NCBI GenBank assembly: GCA_029561355.1
Contig: JAKQJD010000241.1
Location: 1 to 45,039, forward strand
Reading direction: 5' to 3'
Length of the DNA: 45,039 nucleotides
From: Bacteroidota bacterium
GTDB taxonomy: Bacteria > Bacteroidota > Bacteroidia > Chitinophagales > Saprospiraceae
Shown: positions 8,015 through 15,432 of the stretch, piece after piece
How positions within the stretch are numbered: the stretch's first letter is position 1
How the letters are laid out: each line of letters opens with the position of its first letter
Made by a program: the position numbers and the translations under genes
Notes under the pieces: model-generated
Database searches by the model: none
Seen by the model: only the letters and a program-made list of their open reading frames with translations
Told to the model about the DNA's origin: nothing

Positions 8015-9649
8015 TTATTTCCGCACCCGTTTCAACGACAACAAATTGATCGCATTCCTCGGCAAACCCTGCACCTGCCTGCTTGCGAATTGCGCCGTTT
8101 CGTCGTAAAACAAAAAAACGACGGGCGCTTCCTCAATTAGAATTTCTTCCATGCTGCGGTACAATCCGTAGCGTTTGTCCGTATCGGTTTCTCCCAGCGC
8201 CGCTTCATACAATCGGTCGAAAGCGCGGTTGCTGAAATGCGTGTAATTGGGCGGGGCGGTATTTTTCGAATAAAAACAGGTCAAAAAACTCTCCGCATCC
8301 GGATAATCGGCAATCCAGGAGGCCCTGAAAAAAGGCGCCTGCCCGTTGCGCATCCGTTCGCGCAGCAACGCCGTTTCCGTCGATTCGATCCGCACGTCGA
8401 GCCCCAGATCGTTCCATTGCCGGGCTAAAAATGTACACAAATCCAGGTAATCTGCATTGCACAACAGCGTGATAGCGGGCAGGCCGCGCCCCTGTGGAAA
8501 TCCTGCTTCCGCCAGCAATCGGGCGGCCCGCAGCGGATCGTAACGATAGCCGGGCGCCAGACTGTCATTAAAAGACGGCAGCCCGTACGGTGCAAAACCC
8601 GAAGTAGCCGGCCGACCGACACCATTGCGCAGCAAACGCAGCATTTGCACCCGGTCGATACCATAATTCAGCGCCTGCCGAATTTTTTTTTGTTGTAAAG
8701 GACCAGTGGTGCTGTCCATCCGGATGCCGAGATATTCCGTATTTAAATATGGGTTTTTCAGAAACACAAACTGTTCAGCCAGCGCAGGTTGCAGGTCGCC
8801 GTCAGGCGTGAGCAATTCGTTGATGTATGAACTTTCCAGCCCGAAAAAATAATCGAGTTTACCTTGTTTGAACTCTAAAAATGCCGTTTTCCGGTCGGTG
8901 ATAAAACTGGTCCGTACAGCATCCAGGTAGGGTAGAGGTGTGCCGTTATTATCTTTTTCAAAATACCGCTCGTTGCGAACCACCACCAACGCCTGGTTTT
9001 CGGCCCAGATTTTAAACCGGAACGGCCCCGTGCCCACCGGATGCCGCCTGAAATCGCGGCCGTACAATTCGCAGGCCTCGCGCGGCACGATGCTGGCGTA
9101 TTGCATGGTCAGGATTTGCAGCATAGGCTGAAACGGGGTTTTCAGGCGCAGGCAAAAAACGGAGTCGTTGACGGCGGTAAAAGCCGAATCGGCAGCAATC
9201 CTGTCTTTAAAAATCCAGGATCCCGGTTTGGGCCATTCCGTATCCAGCAGGCGCTCAAAACTATACACCACGTCCCGGGCGTTCATATTTCGGCCCTTGC
9301 CGCCGGGGAATGACGGATCGTCGTGAAAATAAACGTCCCGACGCAGTTGAAAAAGGTAGGTGAGCCCGTCGGGAGAAATGTCCCAACTGCTTGCCAGACA
9401 AGGTTTTACGTGCAAACTATCGTCGAGTTGCACCAGGCTGTTGAACATACAATCCACCGCCCAGATATTGTTCTGGGTGCGCGCGAAAGCCGGGTCGAGC
9501 GAGGTAATCGGATTGTGCTGGTTGTAACGGAAGGAGGAGCGATGCGCCGATTCAGGCGTCGTTTTTTTGCAACTCTGACAGCAAATCAGGGTTATTAAGA
9601 ACAACACAAAACCATATGGGTAAACTCGTGGCAAAAAGTGATCGCGCAT
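8015..9649 (-). CDS. Extracellular solute-binding protein family 5 (OppA/DppA-like) lipoprotein
   Basis: Binding protein of the peptide/nickel ABC class (SBP_bac_5), 544 residues, the usual size. A hydrophobic export segment (about 13-23) ends in ICCQSC, so it is probably a lipoprotein with the cysteine in SC as anchor. Family marks: SLDPAFARTQNNIWAVDCMF early, NARDVVYSFERLLD, HPVGTGPFRF, IRQALNYGIDR, and SWIADYPDAESFL near the C-terminus. No permease or ATPase gene lies next to it. In Bacteroidota, orphan family 5 binding proteins are common, and their substrates are usually unknown. The gene ends against the nested palindrome at 7760-7987. Its start is 265 bp from the divergent superoxide dismutase gene. 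Confidence 0.9.
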   Translation of the reverse strand: MRDHFLPRVYPYGFVLFLITLICCQSCKKTTPESAHRSSFRYNQHNPITSLDPAFARTQNNIWAVDCMFNSLVQLDDSLHVKPCLASSWDISPDGLTYLFQLRRDVYFHDDPSFPGGKGRNMNARDVVYSFERLLDTEWPKPGSWIFKDRIAADSAFTAVNDSVFCLRLKTPFQPMLQILTMQYASIVPREACELYGRDFRRHPVGTGPFRFKIWAENQALVVVRNERYFEKDNNGTPLPYLDAVRTSFITDRKTAFLEFKQGKLDYFFGLESSYINELLTPDGDLQPALAEQFVFLKNPYLNTEYLGIRMDSTTGPLQQKKIRQALNYGIDRVQMLRLLRNGVGRPATSGFAPYGLPSFNDSLAPGYRYDPLRAARLLAEAGFPQGRGLPAITLLCNADYLDLCTFLARQWNDLGLDVRIESTETALLRERMRNGQAPFFRASWIADYPDAESFLTCFYSKNTAPPNYTHFSNRAFDRLYEAALGETDTDKRYGLYRSMEEILIEEAPVVFLFYDETAQFASRQVQGLPRNAINLLSLKRVRK

Positions 9650-9730
9650 TCTATCTTTGGCTGAAAATTGGCCCCAAAATACGCGAACAAAAGTTGTTTA
9701 TAAAATTTGACTGACACTGCCTGCACGCTC

Positions 9731-9828
9731 TTCAACCCCTCAACCCCTCAACCCTCAACCCCTCAGCTCTCAACCCCTCAACCCCTCAACCCTCAACCCC
9801 TCAACCCTCAACCCTCAACCCCTCAACC
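9731..9828. repeat. Tandem octamer array (ctcaaccc), G-rich on the minus strand
   Basis: About twelve slightly varying copies of an 8-bp word (ctcaaccc, some 7-bp) run head to tail. The minus strand therefore carries eleven runs of 3-4 G separated mostly by TTGA, a pattern able to form G-quadruplexes and reminiscent of telomere repeats. It lies between the divergent OppA-like and superoxide dismutase genes. Unlike the other word repeats here, no inverted partner arm is present nearby. The same word builds the arms at 21578-21718. Confidence 0.9.
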
Positions 9829-9845
9829 ATTCATGGCATAGTTTT

Positions 9846-9876
9846 TTTGCCCCCCTTTACCTGTTTTCTAAAGTTC
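9846..9876 (+). promoter_or_regulatory. Candidate promoter for the superoxide dismutase gene
   Basis: TTTG at 9846-9849, a 19-bp spacer, then TAAAGTTC at 9869-9876. This fits the Bacteroidota -33 TTTG / -7 TAnnTTTG layout, although the -7 box deviates at two positions. It lies 38 bp upstream of the ATG and just after the G-rich octamer array. Confidence 0.4.
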
Positions 9877-9914
9877 AATTCATTCATTATTCCAACCATA
9901 ACTATAAGACAATC

Positions 9915-10673
9915 ATGGAAAAACGCACATTTCTGAAAACCGGATTTTTCCTCGGCGTGGCAGCGGTCGTCGCGCCCCTGCTGGATGCCTGCAAAACCAA
10001 AGCGGAAGCGACCCCGATGCCCGTTATTCCGCCACCCAAACTTCGTCGTACCAAGCCGTTCGAACTTCCGCCGCTGGGGTATGAAACCTCCGCGCTGGAG
10101 CCCAATATCGACAAAATGACGATGGAAATTCACCATGGAAAACACCATGCGGCTTATGTGAATAACCTGAATGATGCTGTGAAAAATACGGCGTTTGCAG
10201 AATACGAACTGGAAGACATCGTAGCCCGCGTAACGACTTCCGATGCCGACAAAAAGATCCGCAACAACGCCGGCGGACACTGGAACCACTCGTTTTTCTG
10301 GCAAATCATGTCGCCCAAAGGTGGTGGCATGCCGCAGGGCTCGCTGGCGACCGCCATCAATGATACGTTCGGTTCGTTCGATAAATTTAAGGAGCAGTTT
10401 TCGGGAGCGGCGAAAGACGTATTCGGCTCCGGCTGGGCCTGGCTGAGTGTGGGCAAGGATAAAAAACTGTTTATCAGCAGCACGCCCAATCAGGATAACC
10501 CGCTCATGCTACAGATCGCGAAACAAACGGGTACCCCCATTCTGGGCATCGATGTTTGGGAGCATGCCTATTACCTGAAAAATCAAAATCGCCGTGCCGA
10601 TTATATCGGTTCCTTTTACAATGTAATTAACTGGACGGAAGTGGGTGTGCGGTACCAGAAGGCGATTGGATAG
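9915..10673 (+). CDS. Superoxide dismutase, Fe/Mn family, exported (Mn-type residues)
   Basis: Converts superoxide to hydrogen peroxide and oxygen. The 252 residues include an export leader absent from the usual cytosolic enzyme: [15 protein letters not shown] resembles a twin-arginine signal with KR for RR, and LLDAC (C26) could be a lipobox. Metal ligands line up as H73, H125 (GGHWNHS), D213 and H217 ([10 protein letters not shown]); the gateway Tyr is Y81. The Gly-Gly before His122 and the Gln in NQD (Q193) are the pattern of Mn enzymes, although cambialistic use is possible. It has its own upstream promoter candidate, and an octamer-word hairpin follows 10 bp after the stop. Confidence 0.93.
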   Translation: MEKRTFLKTGFFLGVAAVVAPLLDACKTKAEATPMPVIPPPKLRRTKPFELPPLGYETSALEPNIDKMTMEIHHGKHHAAYVNNLNDAVKNTAFAEYELEDIVARVTTSDADKKIRNNAGGHWNHSFFWQIMSPKGGGMPQGSLATAINDTFGSFDKFKEQFSGAAKDVFGSGWAWLSVGKDKKLFISSTPNQDNPLMLQIAKQTGTPILGIDVWEHAYYLKNQNRRADYIGSFYNVINWTEVGVRYQKAIG

Positions 10674-10683
10674 TTTTTTGGGA

Positions 10684-10753
10684 GTTTATGTGTTTATGAG
10701 TTTATAGGTTTATGGGTGATCCGCATAAACCTATAAACTCATAAACCATAAAC
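10684..10753. repeat. Octamer-word hairpin between convergent genes
   Basis: Arms 10684-10714 and 10724-10753 are reverse complements over about 30 bp with one indel, around a 9-bp loop. Each arm is a tandem of the 8-bp word gtttat(g/a)N, four copies. It starts 10 bp after the superoxide dismutase stop and ends 7 bp before the CBS-gene stop. It may act as a two-way terminator, though the stem is A+T-rich. Confidence 0.88.
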
Positions 10754-10760
10754 CAAAAAT

Positions 10761-11189
10761 CTACAACATATTCTCAGGCACGAACTTATCCAGATTGTCC
10801 GGATATTCTTTGCCGAATTCATATTTCAGCAAGTCGTAGGTGGTGACAATGCCCACCAGTTCATGCTGGTCATTCACGATAGGAATGGCGTGAAATAGAT
10901 GTTGCATCAACACTTCGGCAGCAGCGCCCAGGTGGCTGTCGGGCTCCAGCGTGGCCAGTTTACGGGTCATGACGTCGTAGATTCGGATGTCATTGTATTC
11001 TTCAGCCGATTTTCCCAGTTTGAAAATATCCCAGGACGTAACCATGCCAACCAGAATCTTGCCTTCAATGATGGGAAGATGATGGATCCGTTTTTCAAGA
11101 AAAAGCGCCCTGGCCTGCCCTAAAGTATCTTCAGGCGTAAGGGTAATGACATTTGAAGTCATCAGCGATTGTAAACGTTCGTTCATCAT
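10761..11189 (-). CDS. Tandem CBS domain protein
   Basis: A 142-residue protein made almost entirely of two CBS domains (about 8-62 and 72-132), which together form a Bateman module binding adenine nucleotides or related ligands. Visible signs are VITLTPEDTLGQARALF and HHLPIIEGKILVGMVTSWD in the first, and LATLEPDSHLGAAAEVL and HAIPIVNDQHELVGIVTTYD in the second. No catalytic or membrane domain is attached, so it probably regulates another protein or senses energy state. The start may be either of two adjacent ATG codons (11189 or 11186). Neighbours do not suggest a partner: a convergent superoxide dismutase on one side and a DUF1684 gene upstream. Confidence 0.9.
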   Translation of the reverse strand: MMNERLQSLMTSNVITLTPEDTLGQARALFLEKRIHHLPIIEGKILVGMVTSWDIFKLGKSAEEYNDIRIYDVMTRKLATLEPDSHLGAAAEVLMQHLFHAIPIVNDQHELVGIVTTYDLLKYEFGKEYPDNLDKFVPENML

Positions 11190-11323
11190 AGGCTATCGAT
11201 ATTTTGCTTTTTTTCTGAAAGGAATTTTTGTGCGTGCCGAAAGTAAGGCGCTTCCCGTGTTCGCACCAAAGGGAAAAAGAAATTTCTTGAAAATTAACAC
11301 TTGCGGGCTATGCACAGGGCTTC

Positions 11324-11376
11324 AAAAACGGACCTGCCGGTTCGGTGGTGAACGGTTCGAGTCACCCAGTTCCGGC
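11324..11376 (-). terminator. Candidate terminator after the DUF1684 gene
   Basis: Downstream of the DUF1684 stop (minus strand), GCCGG/CCGGC (11372-11376 with 11336-11340) closes a loop holding a further GGTG/CACC pair. A run of five T follows at 11328-11324, nine bases after the stem. The long loop and late T-run make it a weak terminator. The rest of the gap 11190-11394 shows nothing else I can name. Confidence 0.35.
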
Positions 11377-11394
11377 ACCTTAAAAAACAATTTC

Positions 11395-12027
11395 TCAGTG
11401 TTTGCCGTGCAGTTTTTCTTTTTTGAAGTTTTTTTCACCGGCATGCACCTCAATGGCAAGGTGATTCTCCTTCGGCGGGATGGGGCAACTGTAGCCGTCG
11501 CTGAAGGCGCAGTATGGATTGTAGTTTTTATTGAAATCCAGCATCAGCACCCCGCCGGAAATGTCTTTTTTCCGGAAATCGAGGTAACGCCCGCCGCCAT
11601 AGGTTTCTTCTCCGTTCGTACCGTCCTTGAAAGGCAGAAAGAGGTAGTCGCGGTACGTGGTATCTTTTTCCATGAGGGTAAGATTCTGATACAGACTCAG
11701 TTGCAGGGCCTGGGCGCCGATGCTGAATTGTACCGTTGCGTATTGCCTGTATTTGCGGGTGACGCCGCTATAGGTCATCATATCAAAAACCGGCGAATCG
11801 GGAGTGAGCGATACTTTGGCCGCAATGCGCCAGGCCGGATCAGGCGGGTAAAAATCAAGAAATGCCGTGTCCGCTGCGGTAATCGGCGAATGCGGCTCGG
11901 AGACGAATTCGTTTTTGTAATGCTGACGGAAGGCGCTGATTTCTTTTTGATAGGAAACTTTGTCGGCATGTTGCGCATTGGAAAAATAGGCACAGGCCAA
12001 CAGTATGGTAAGGATCGGGTATCGCAT
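11395..12027 (-). CDS. DUF1684 family exported protein
   Basis: A 210-residue protein of unknown biochemical role belonging to the DUF1684 family. A signal peptide is clear (MRYPILTILLACAYFSNAQ), so it is periplasmic or surface-exposed. The family pattern is visible: DTAFLDFYPPDPAWRI near the front, RDYLFLPFKDGTNGEETYGGGRYLD, and LDFNKNYNPYCAFSDGYSCPIPP, with LAIEVHAGEK near the end. I start at 12027 because the signal peptide begins there; the longer reading from 12060 adds an unlikely leader. The C-terminus is basic (KKEKLHGKH). A perfect TAnnTTTG box lies 32 bp upstream. It is divergent from the small membrane protein at 12181. Confidence 0.85.
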   Translation of the reverse strand: MRYPILTILLACAYFSNAQHADKVSYQKEISAFRQHYKNEFVSEPHSPITAADTAFLDFYPPDPAWRIAAKVSLTPDSPVFDMMTYSGVTRKYRQYATVQFSIGAQALQLSLYQNLTLMEKDTTYRDYLFLPFKDGTNGEETYGGGRYLDFRKKDISGGVLMLDFNKNYNPYCAFSDGYSCPIPPKENHLAIEVHAGEKNFKKEKLHGKH

Positions 12028-12059
12028 CTTCGAAGTATATATGAATGTTAAATACGGCA

Positions 12060-12067
12060 CAAAAGTA
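12060..12067 (-). promoter_or_regulatory. Candidate -7 promoter box for the DUF1684 gene
   Basis: The minus strand reads TACTTTTG, a perfect TAnnTTTG, 32 bp upstream of the ATG at 12027. No suitably spaced TTG is seen for the -33 element. Confidence 0.4.
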
Positions 12068-12180
12068 GTGGTATCCTTCCATTGTTATTGCGCTGATTTT
12101 ATTACAATCACCCTGGCAAATGACCGGCAACACCGGAAAATGCTGAAAAAATGTTTCATTTTGTACAAAAATCGTACACA

Positions 12181-12609
12181 ATGAAATACCTGAAATTGAT
12201 TGTATTCGGCGCATGTCTGCTGGTCTCCGGTACGGCCACGGGTCGCGCTTTGCCGGTTTTGCCATTGCAATACGGCATGACCATCGATTCCGTTTTGCCT
12301 CAAAAAGACAGCATTCAAACGCCGGTACACGAACGCGGTGAAGGCGCCTCGAAAACGGCGAAGGCTTCTGCCTGGATTGCTGCGGCTGCCGCAGTGACGT
12401 TCGCTATATTGCCTTTCCCTGCCCGGAATGGATTTGCGCTGATCTTTTTGTTTGCCTGCCTGATTGGCGGCGTGAGCGGCCTGGCATCGCTGATGCTTTC
12501 AAAACCCAAAACGAGGGCGAAAAGAAGGGGAGGACTGGCTTTGCTTTTTATTGTGGCGATGTTCGGGATCGCGGCGATTATTGCGCTGAAAGCGCTGGAT
12601 CAGGGCTGA
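12181..12609 (+). CDS. Small membrane protein of unknown function
   Basis: Not recognised. The 142-residue protein starts with a signal-like segment (MKYLKLIVFGACLLVSGTA). A polar stretch of about 50 residues follows, with a DSVLPQKDS-like Asp/Ser/Gln content, and then three hydrophobic segments (about 64-78, 84-104 and 118-136), the last two separated by a basic loop SKPKTRAKRRGG. I take the ATG at 12181 rather than 12151 because the signal begins there. The topology resembles small Bacteroidota envelope proteins with a lumenal N-part and paired helices; no catalytic motif is seen. It stands alone between a divergent DUF1684 gene and a MITE-like element that begins 8 bp after the stop. Confidence 0.7.
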   Translation: MKYLKLIVFGACLLVSGTATGRALPVLPLQYGMTIDSVLPQKDSIQTPVHERGEGASKTAKASAWIAAAAAVTFAILPFPARNGFALIFLFACLIGGVSGLASLMLSKPKTRAKRRGGLALLFIVAMFGIAAIIALKALDQG

Positions 12610-12617
12610 TATACTAA

Positions 12618-12779
12618 GAGCCTATCCGGAAACCTCATTGGGCCTGAAAAATCCATCTTTTGAAATTATGCTTCGTTAAATTTTCAGCCCGTAGGTTCCG
12701 GCTACGAACCGAAAATTTGCCTTGCCTGATTTCAAAAATCTGCACTTTTCAGCCTCCAATGAGGTTTCCGGAAAGGCTC
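12618..12779. mobile_element. MITE-like element, 162 bp, with TAA target duplication
   Basis: Terminal inverted repeats of 24 bp (12618-12641 and 12756-12779, starting GAGCC, one mismatch) are flanked by TAA on both sides (12615-12617 and 12780-12782), as expected of a 3-bp target duplication. The interior is also an imperfect palindrome along most of its length, and it has no coding capacity. This is the build of a miniature element mobilised by a transposase coded elsewhere; the ends and 3-bp duplication recall the IS5 group, but that link is from memory. The right end supplies the last base of the DUF5686 stop codon. Confidence 0.75.
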
Positions 12780-15334
12780 TAAAACTCCACCTGAAACTTG
12801 GCGCGCACCCCAAACGGCCGTGCATCCGGAAGATCCAGGTAGGTAAGCCGGTACACAAAATCGACCCGCAGCACCCTGAAAATATTCATGACACCGAAAC
12901 TGGCTTCCACGTAAGGCTTTTTGCCGAGCGCATGCGTGAGGTTTTCTCCGTTCTCGTTTTTGGGGAACAGCAGCAGGCCGTTTTCGGCATTGGGCTGGTT
13001 GCGTGCATCCAGTCCGCCCCAGAGGGCTTTGAAGGTGAGTACTTCCCGTAATTTTAATGCGCGCAACAACGGAACCCGGTTGAAAATAAAGCCGCCGAAA
13101 TAATGGGCAACTCGCAGCGAAGCGTATTTGTCGCTGACGAACTCAAAGTTGTTCATCAGGTTGTACGATTCTCCGCTGTAGGAGAACGATTGATTGGCCG
13201 GGTGTACCACCAGCAGGGTAAAGGGCAATTCCCCGTAAATACGCCCCGCTTCTACGGTCGCCGTCGCCCAGCCGATGGGGGAGAGATAAAACCCCTTGCT
13301 GATTTTTGCCCGCACGGAATGGTAACTGTATTCGCCTCCCATGACACCTTTCAGGCCGGCGTTGTACCACATCTGAAAGGTCGGGTATTTGTTGAAAGCA
13401 TATAAACGGATGTCGGCCGACTGGTAAAACTTTTCATTGGGAGCATATCGGAGCATCAATCCCAATTCATTGATCGTAAGCATTTTACGCTGCGAAATAC
13501 CGTCGGGTGTAAGGTAGTCGAATCGCAATGATCCTGCCGGCGCCTGGGTAGCCAGGCGGTAATTTGCGCTGTAGGAAAATCCGTTTTTCCACTCTTCCAG
13601 GCATTCCACGTACGCCGATTGAGCATATAGCATTTTGTCATTGCTGCCTTTGCGTAAAGAATTAAACAGGCTGTTTTGCACGTCTTGTCCCGGCAACTGC
13701 ATGTCATTCTGGTAGGTTGCCCGCACCTGGTGCAAAGGGTATTTGTTCACCTGATCCGGACCGAACGAATACCGCACTCCGGCAAGACCCTTGAATCTGT
13801 TGTCTTTGATGCCATAAGCGCTGTATCCTTCCAGCATCAACCGCTTGCTGAATTTCAGGTTGGTGCGTCCGCCGATCCGAAGCCGGATGCCTTCGATGGG
13901 GTTGAAACCCAGAAAAGTGCCCACGGGACCGATATCGAGTTTGCCCTGTGGGAAATACCCGTCGATCAAAACCCGCATCCCGCCCATGAAGCGTTTGAAA
14001 AGTTGGTTGCCCTGCAGGCTGTCGATCATTTTGTACACACCTGCTTCATGCCTGCTAAGGGTATCGTGGCGGTGCGTCTGCCAGAACGTTTCATCCTGAT
14101 TGATCGCGGCGGAGTCGCGTTGCACCTTCCCGCCCACGTTCAGCAAGTCGTCGGCCACCGGCTGATTGATGCTGTATTTTGCGTAGGAACTTGATTTCTG
14201 GGCAAGAACAGTCTGGAAACTTTCGCTTTTGATCATCCCGAATTCCATCTTTACCACGTCGGAAACGGGCAACAAAGCCCTGCCGCCGGGCATTTCCTTC
14301 CAGTCGAACGATTGTTGCACCTGCAAGCCGTTTACCCAGTTGAGGTTGACGCCCTCGGGTACCTCCACTTCTATTTTTCGCAGCGCGTACGTGGAATCGA
14401 AAGCGATCCACATATCGCCGGTGAACGCCAGGTCGTTTTTTTGCCTGGGGGTAAAATAGATGTGAACGCAACGGGTGTCTTCCAGAAAAGAAGTGTCGCG
14501 CAGGTAAAATTCGTAAATATTGGGAGCGTAATCGGCCAGCGGACTCACAAAATCCACCGTCACCAGGTTGATGGCATTTTTATAAAAATCGATTTCCCGG
14601 TACAGGTTTTCCACCATTACCGAAATGCCGTCATCGTCGATGTAACCGGGCAGTCGGGTGCCTTTTTCTCCCCGCACATACTCGCGATAGGTGGAAGGCG
14701 ACCTGCGGTAGTACACGTCGGAAATGGTTTCCCGCAGGTAAAATGGCAGACTCACCTTGCCGGTTACCTTGTTGGTGTCGACGTTGTCGAAAATGAACTG
14801 CGTTTTTTTGAAAAAGAAGTTTTTGCGGAATTTGCTGTCGATGTTGTTCAGCGCAAACTGTATTTTATCATACCGTTCCAGGCTGTAATAATCGAGGCTT
14901 TCCTTGCGGTTCCGCTCTTTATGGGCAAGTACTTCACGAATGAAGTCGACGGCAGCATTGTTTTTGTTGCGATATTTTTTGGATTTGCTGACGATTTCGA
15001 CTTCCTGGATGGCGACGCTGTTCTCTGAAAGTCTGGCGTCGATATCATTGTTTTCACCGGGTTTAACGGCTATCCTCAGTGCGTTGTATCCGATGCAGGT
15101 GATGGTAATAAATTTTCCGTTTTCCTTTGTTTTCAGGCTAAACACACCGGCGCTGTCTGTTCTGGCGCCCACGTTAAAACCGTCCAGCCGAATGGTGGCA
15201 GCGGCAATGGCTTCACCGGTGCGTTCATCGGTTACCTTACCCTGAATGGTGGTCAGATTTTGAGATGATAAGCCAGGATTAAGCGAAAACCATATGATCA
15301 AAACTGCTAAACATGTTCTGAGAAAACTGTGCAT
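12779..15334 (-). CDS. DUF5686 outer-membrane protein with carboxypeptidase-regulatory-like domain
   Basis: An 851-residue surface protein of the DUF5686 family, whose function is unknown. In order: signal peptide (1-24, ending LSSQ), a carboxypeptidase-regulatory-like beta domain (about 28-112, starting TTIQGKVTDERTGEAIAAAT), then the large DUF5686 region with a linker around 130-400 and a predicted C-terminal beta-barrel with alternating aromatic residues. It ends FQVEF, a terminal Phe as in barrel proteins recognised by BamA. The same N-domain occurs in the TonB receptor at the left edge. The stop codon (12781-12779) lies exactly at the boundary of the MITE-like element. A perfect -7 box is 28 bp upstream of the start. 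Confidence 0.87.
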   Translation of the reverse strand: MHSFLRTCLAVLIIWFSLNPGLSSQNLTTIQGKVTDERTGEAIAAATIRLDGFNVGARTDSAGVFSLKTKENGKFITITCIGYNALRIAVKPGENNDIDARLSENSVAIQEVEIVSKSKKYRNKNNAAVDFIREVLAHKERNRKESLDYYSLERYDKIQFALNNIDSKFRKNFFFKKTQFIFDNVDTNKVTGKVSLPFYLRETISDVYYRRSPSTYREYVRGEKGTRLPGYIDDDGISVMVENLYREIDFYKNAINLVTVDFVSPLADYAPNIYEFYLRDTSFLEDTRCVHIYFTPRQKNDLAFTGDMWIAFDSTYALRKIEVEVPEGVNLNWVNGLQVQQSFDWKEMPGGRALLPVSDVVKMEFGMIKSESFQTVLAQKSSSYAKYSINQPVADDLLNVGGKVQRDSAAINQDETFWQTHRHDTLSRHEAGVYKMIDSLQGNQLFKRFMGGMRVLIDGYFPQGKLDIGPVGTFLGFNPIEGIRLRIGGRTNLKFSKRLMLEGYSAYGIKDNRFKGLAGVRYSFGPDQVNKYPLHQVRATYQNDMQLPGQDVQNSLFNSLRKGSNDKMLYAQSAYVECLEEWKNGFSYSANYRLATQAPAGSLRFDYLTPDGISQRKMLTINELGLMLRYAPNEKFYQSADIRLYAFNKYPTFQMWYNAGLKGVMGGEYSYHSVRAKISKGFYLSPIGWATATVEAGRIYGELPFTLLVVHPANQSFSYSGESYNLMNNFEFVSDKYASLRVAHYFGGFIFNRVPLLRALKLREVLTFKALWGGLDARNQPNAENGLLLFPKNENGENLTHALGKKPYVEASFGVMNIFRVLRVDFVYRLTYLDLPDARPFGVRAKFQVEF

Positions 15335-15361
15335 TTGTTTGTTTATTACCTCACGAAGTCA

Positions 15362-15369
15362 CAAAGATA
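15362..15369 (-). promoter_or_regulatory. Candidate -7 promoter box for the DUF5686 gene
   Basis: The minus strand reads TATCTTTG, a perfect TAnnTTTG, 27 bp upstream of the ATG at 15334. I see no -33 TTG at the right spacing. Confidence 0.4.
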
Positions 15370-15432
15370 ATACGAGAGAAAGGCGGTGCAGGTTTCACCA
15401 ATGTCTTCCTAACGTTATTTTTTAGTGAATAC

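Noticed and set aside
11340..11378. tRNA 3'-end-like stretch with TTCGAGT and TTCCGGCACC
   Set aside because: The T-stem does not pair, two extra bases separate loop and acceptor, and no matching 5' acceptor half is present; a tRNA gene or clear remnant is not supported.
12618..12779. Full insertion sequence
   Set aside because: At 162 bp there is no room for a transposase, and none is found elsewhere in the window.
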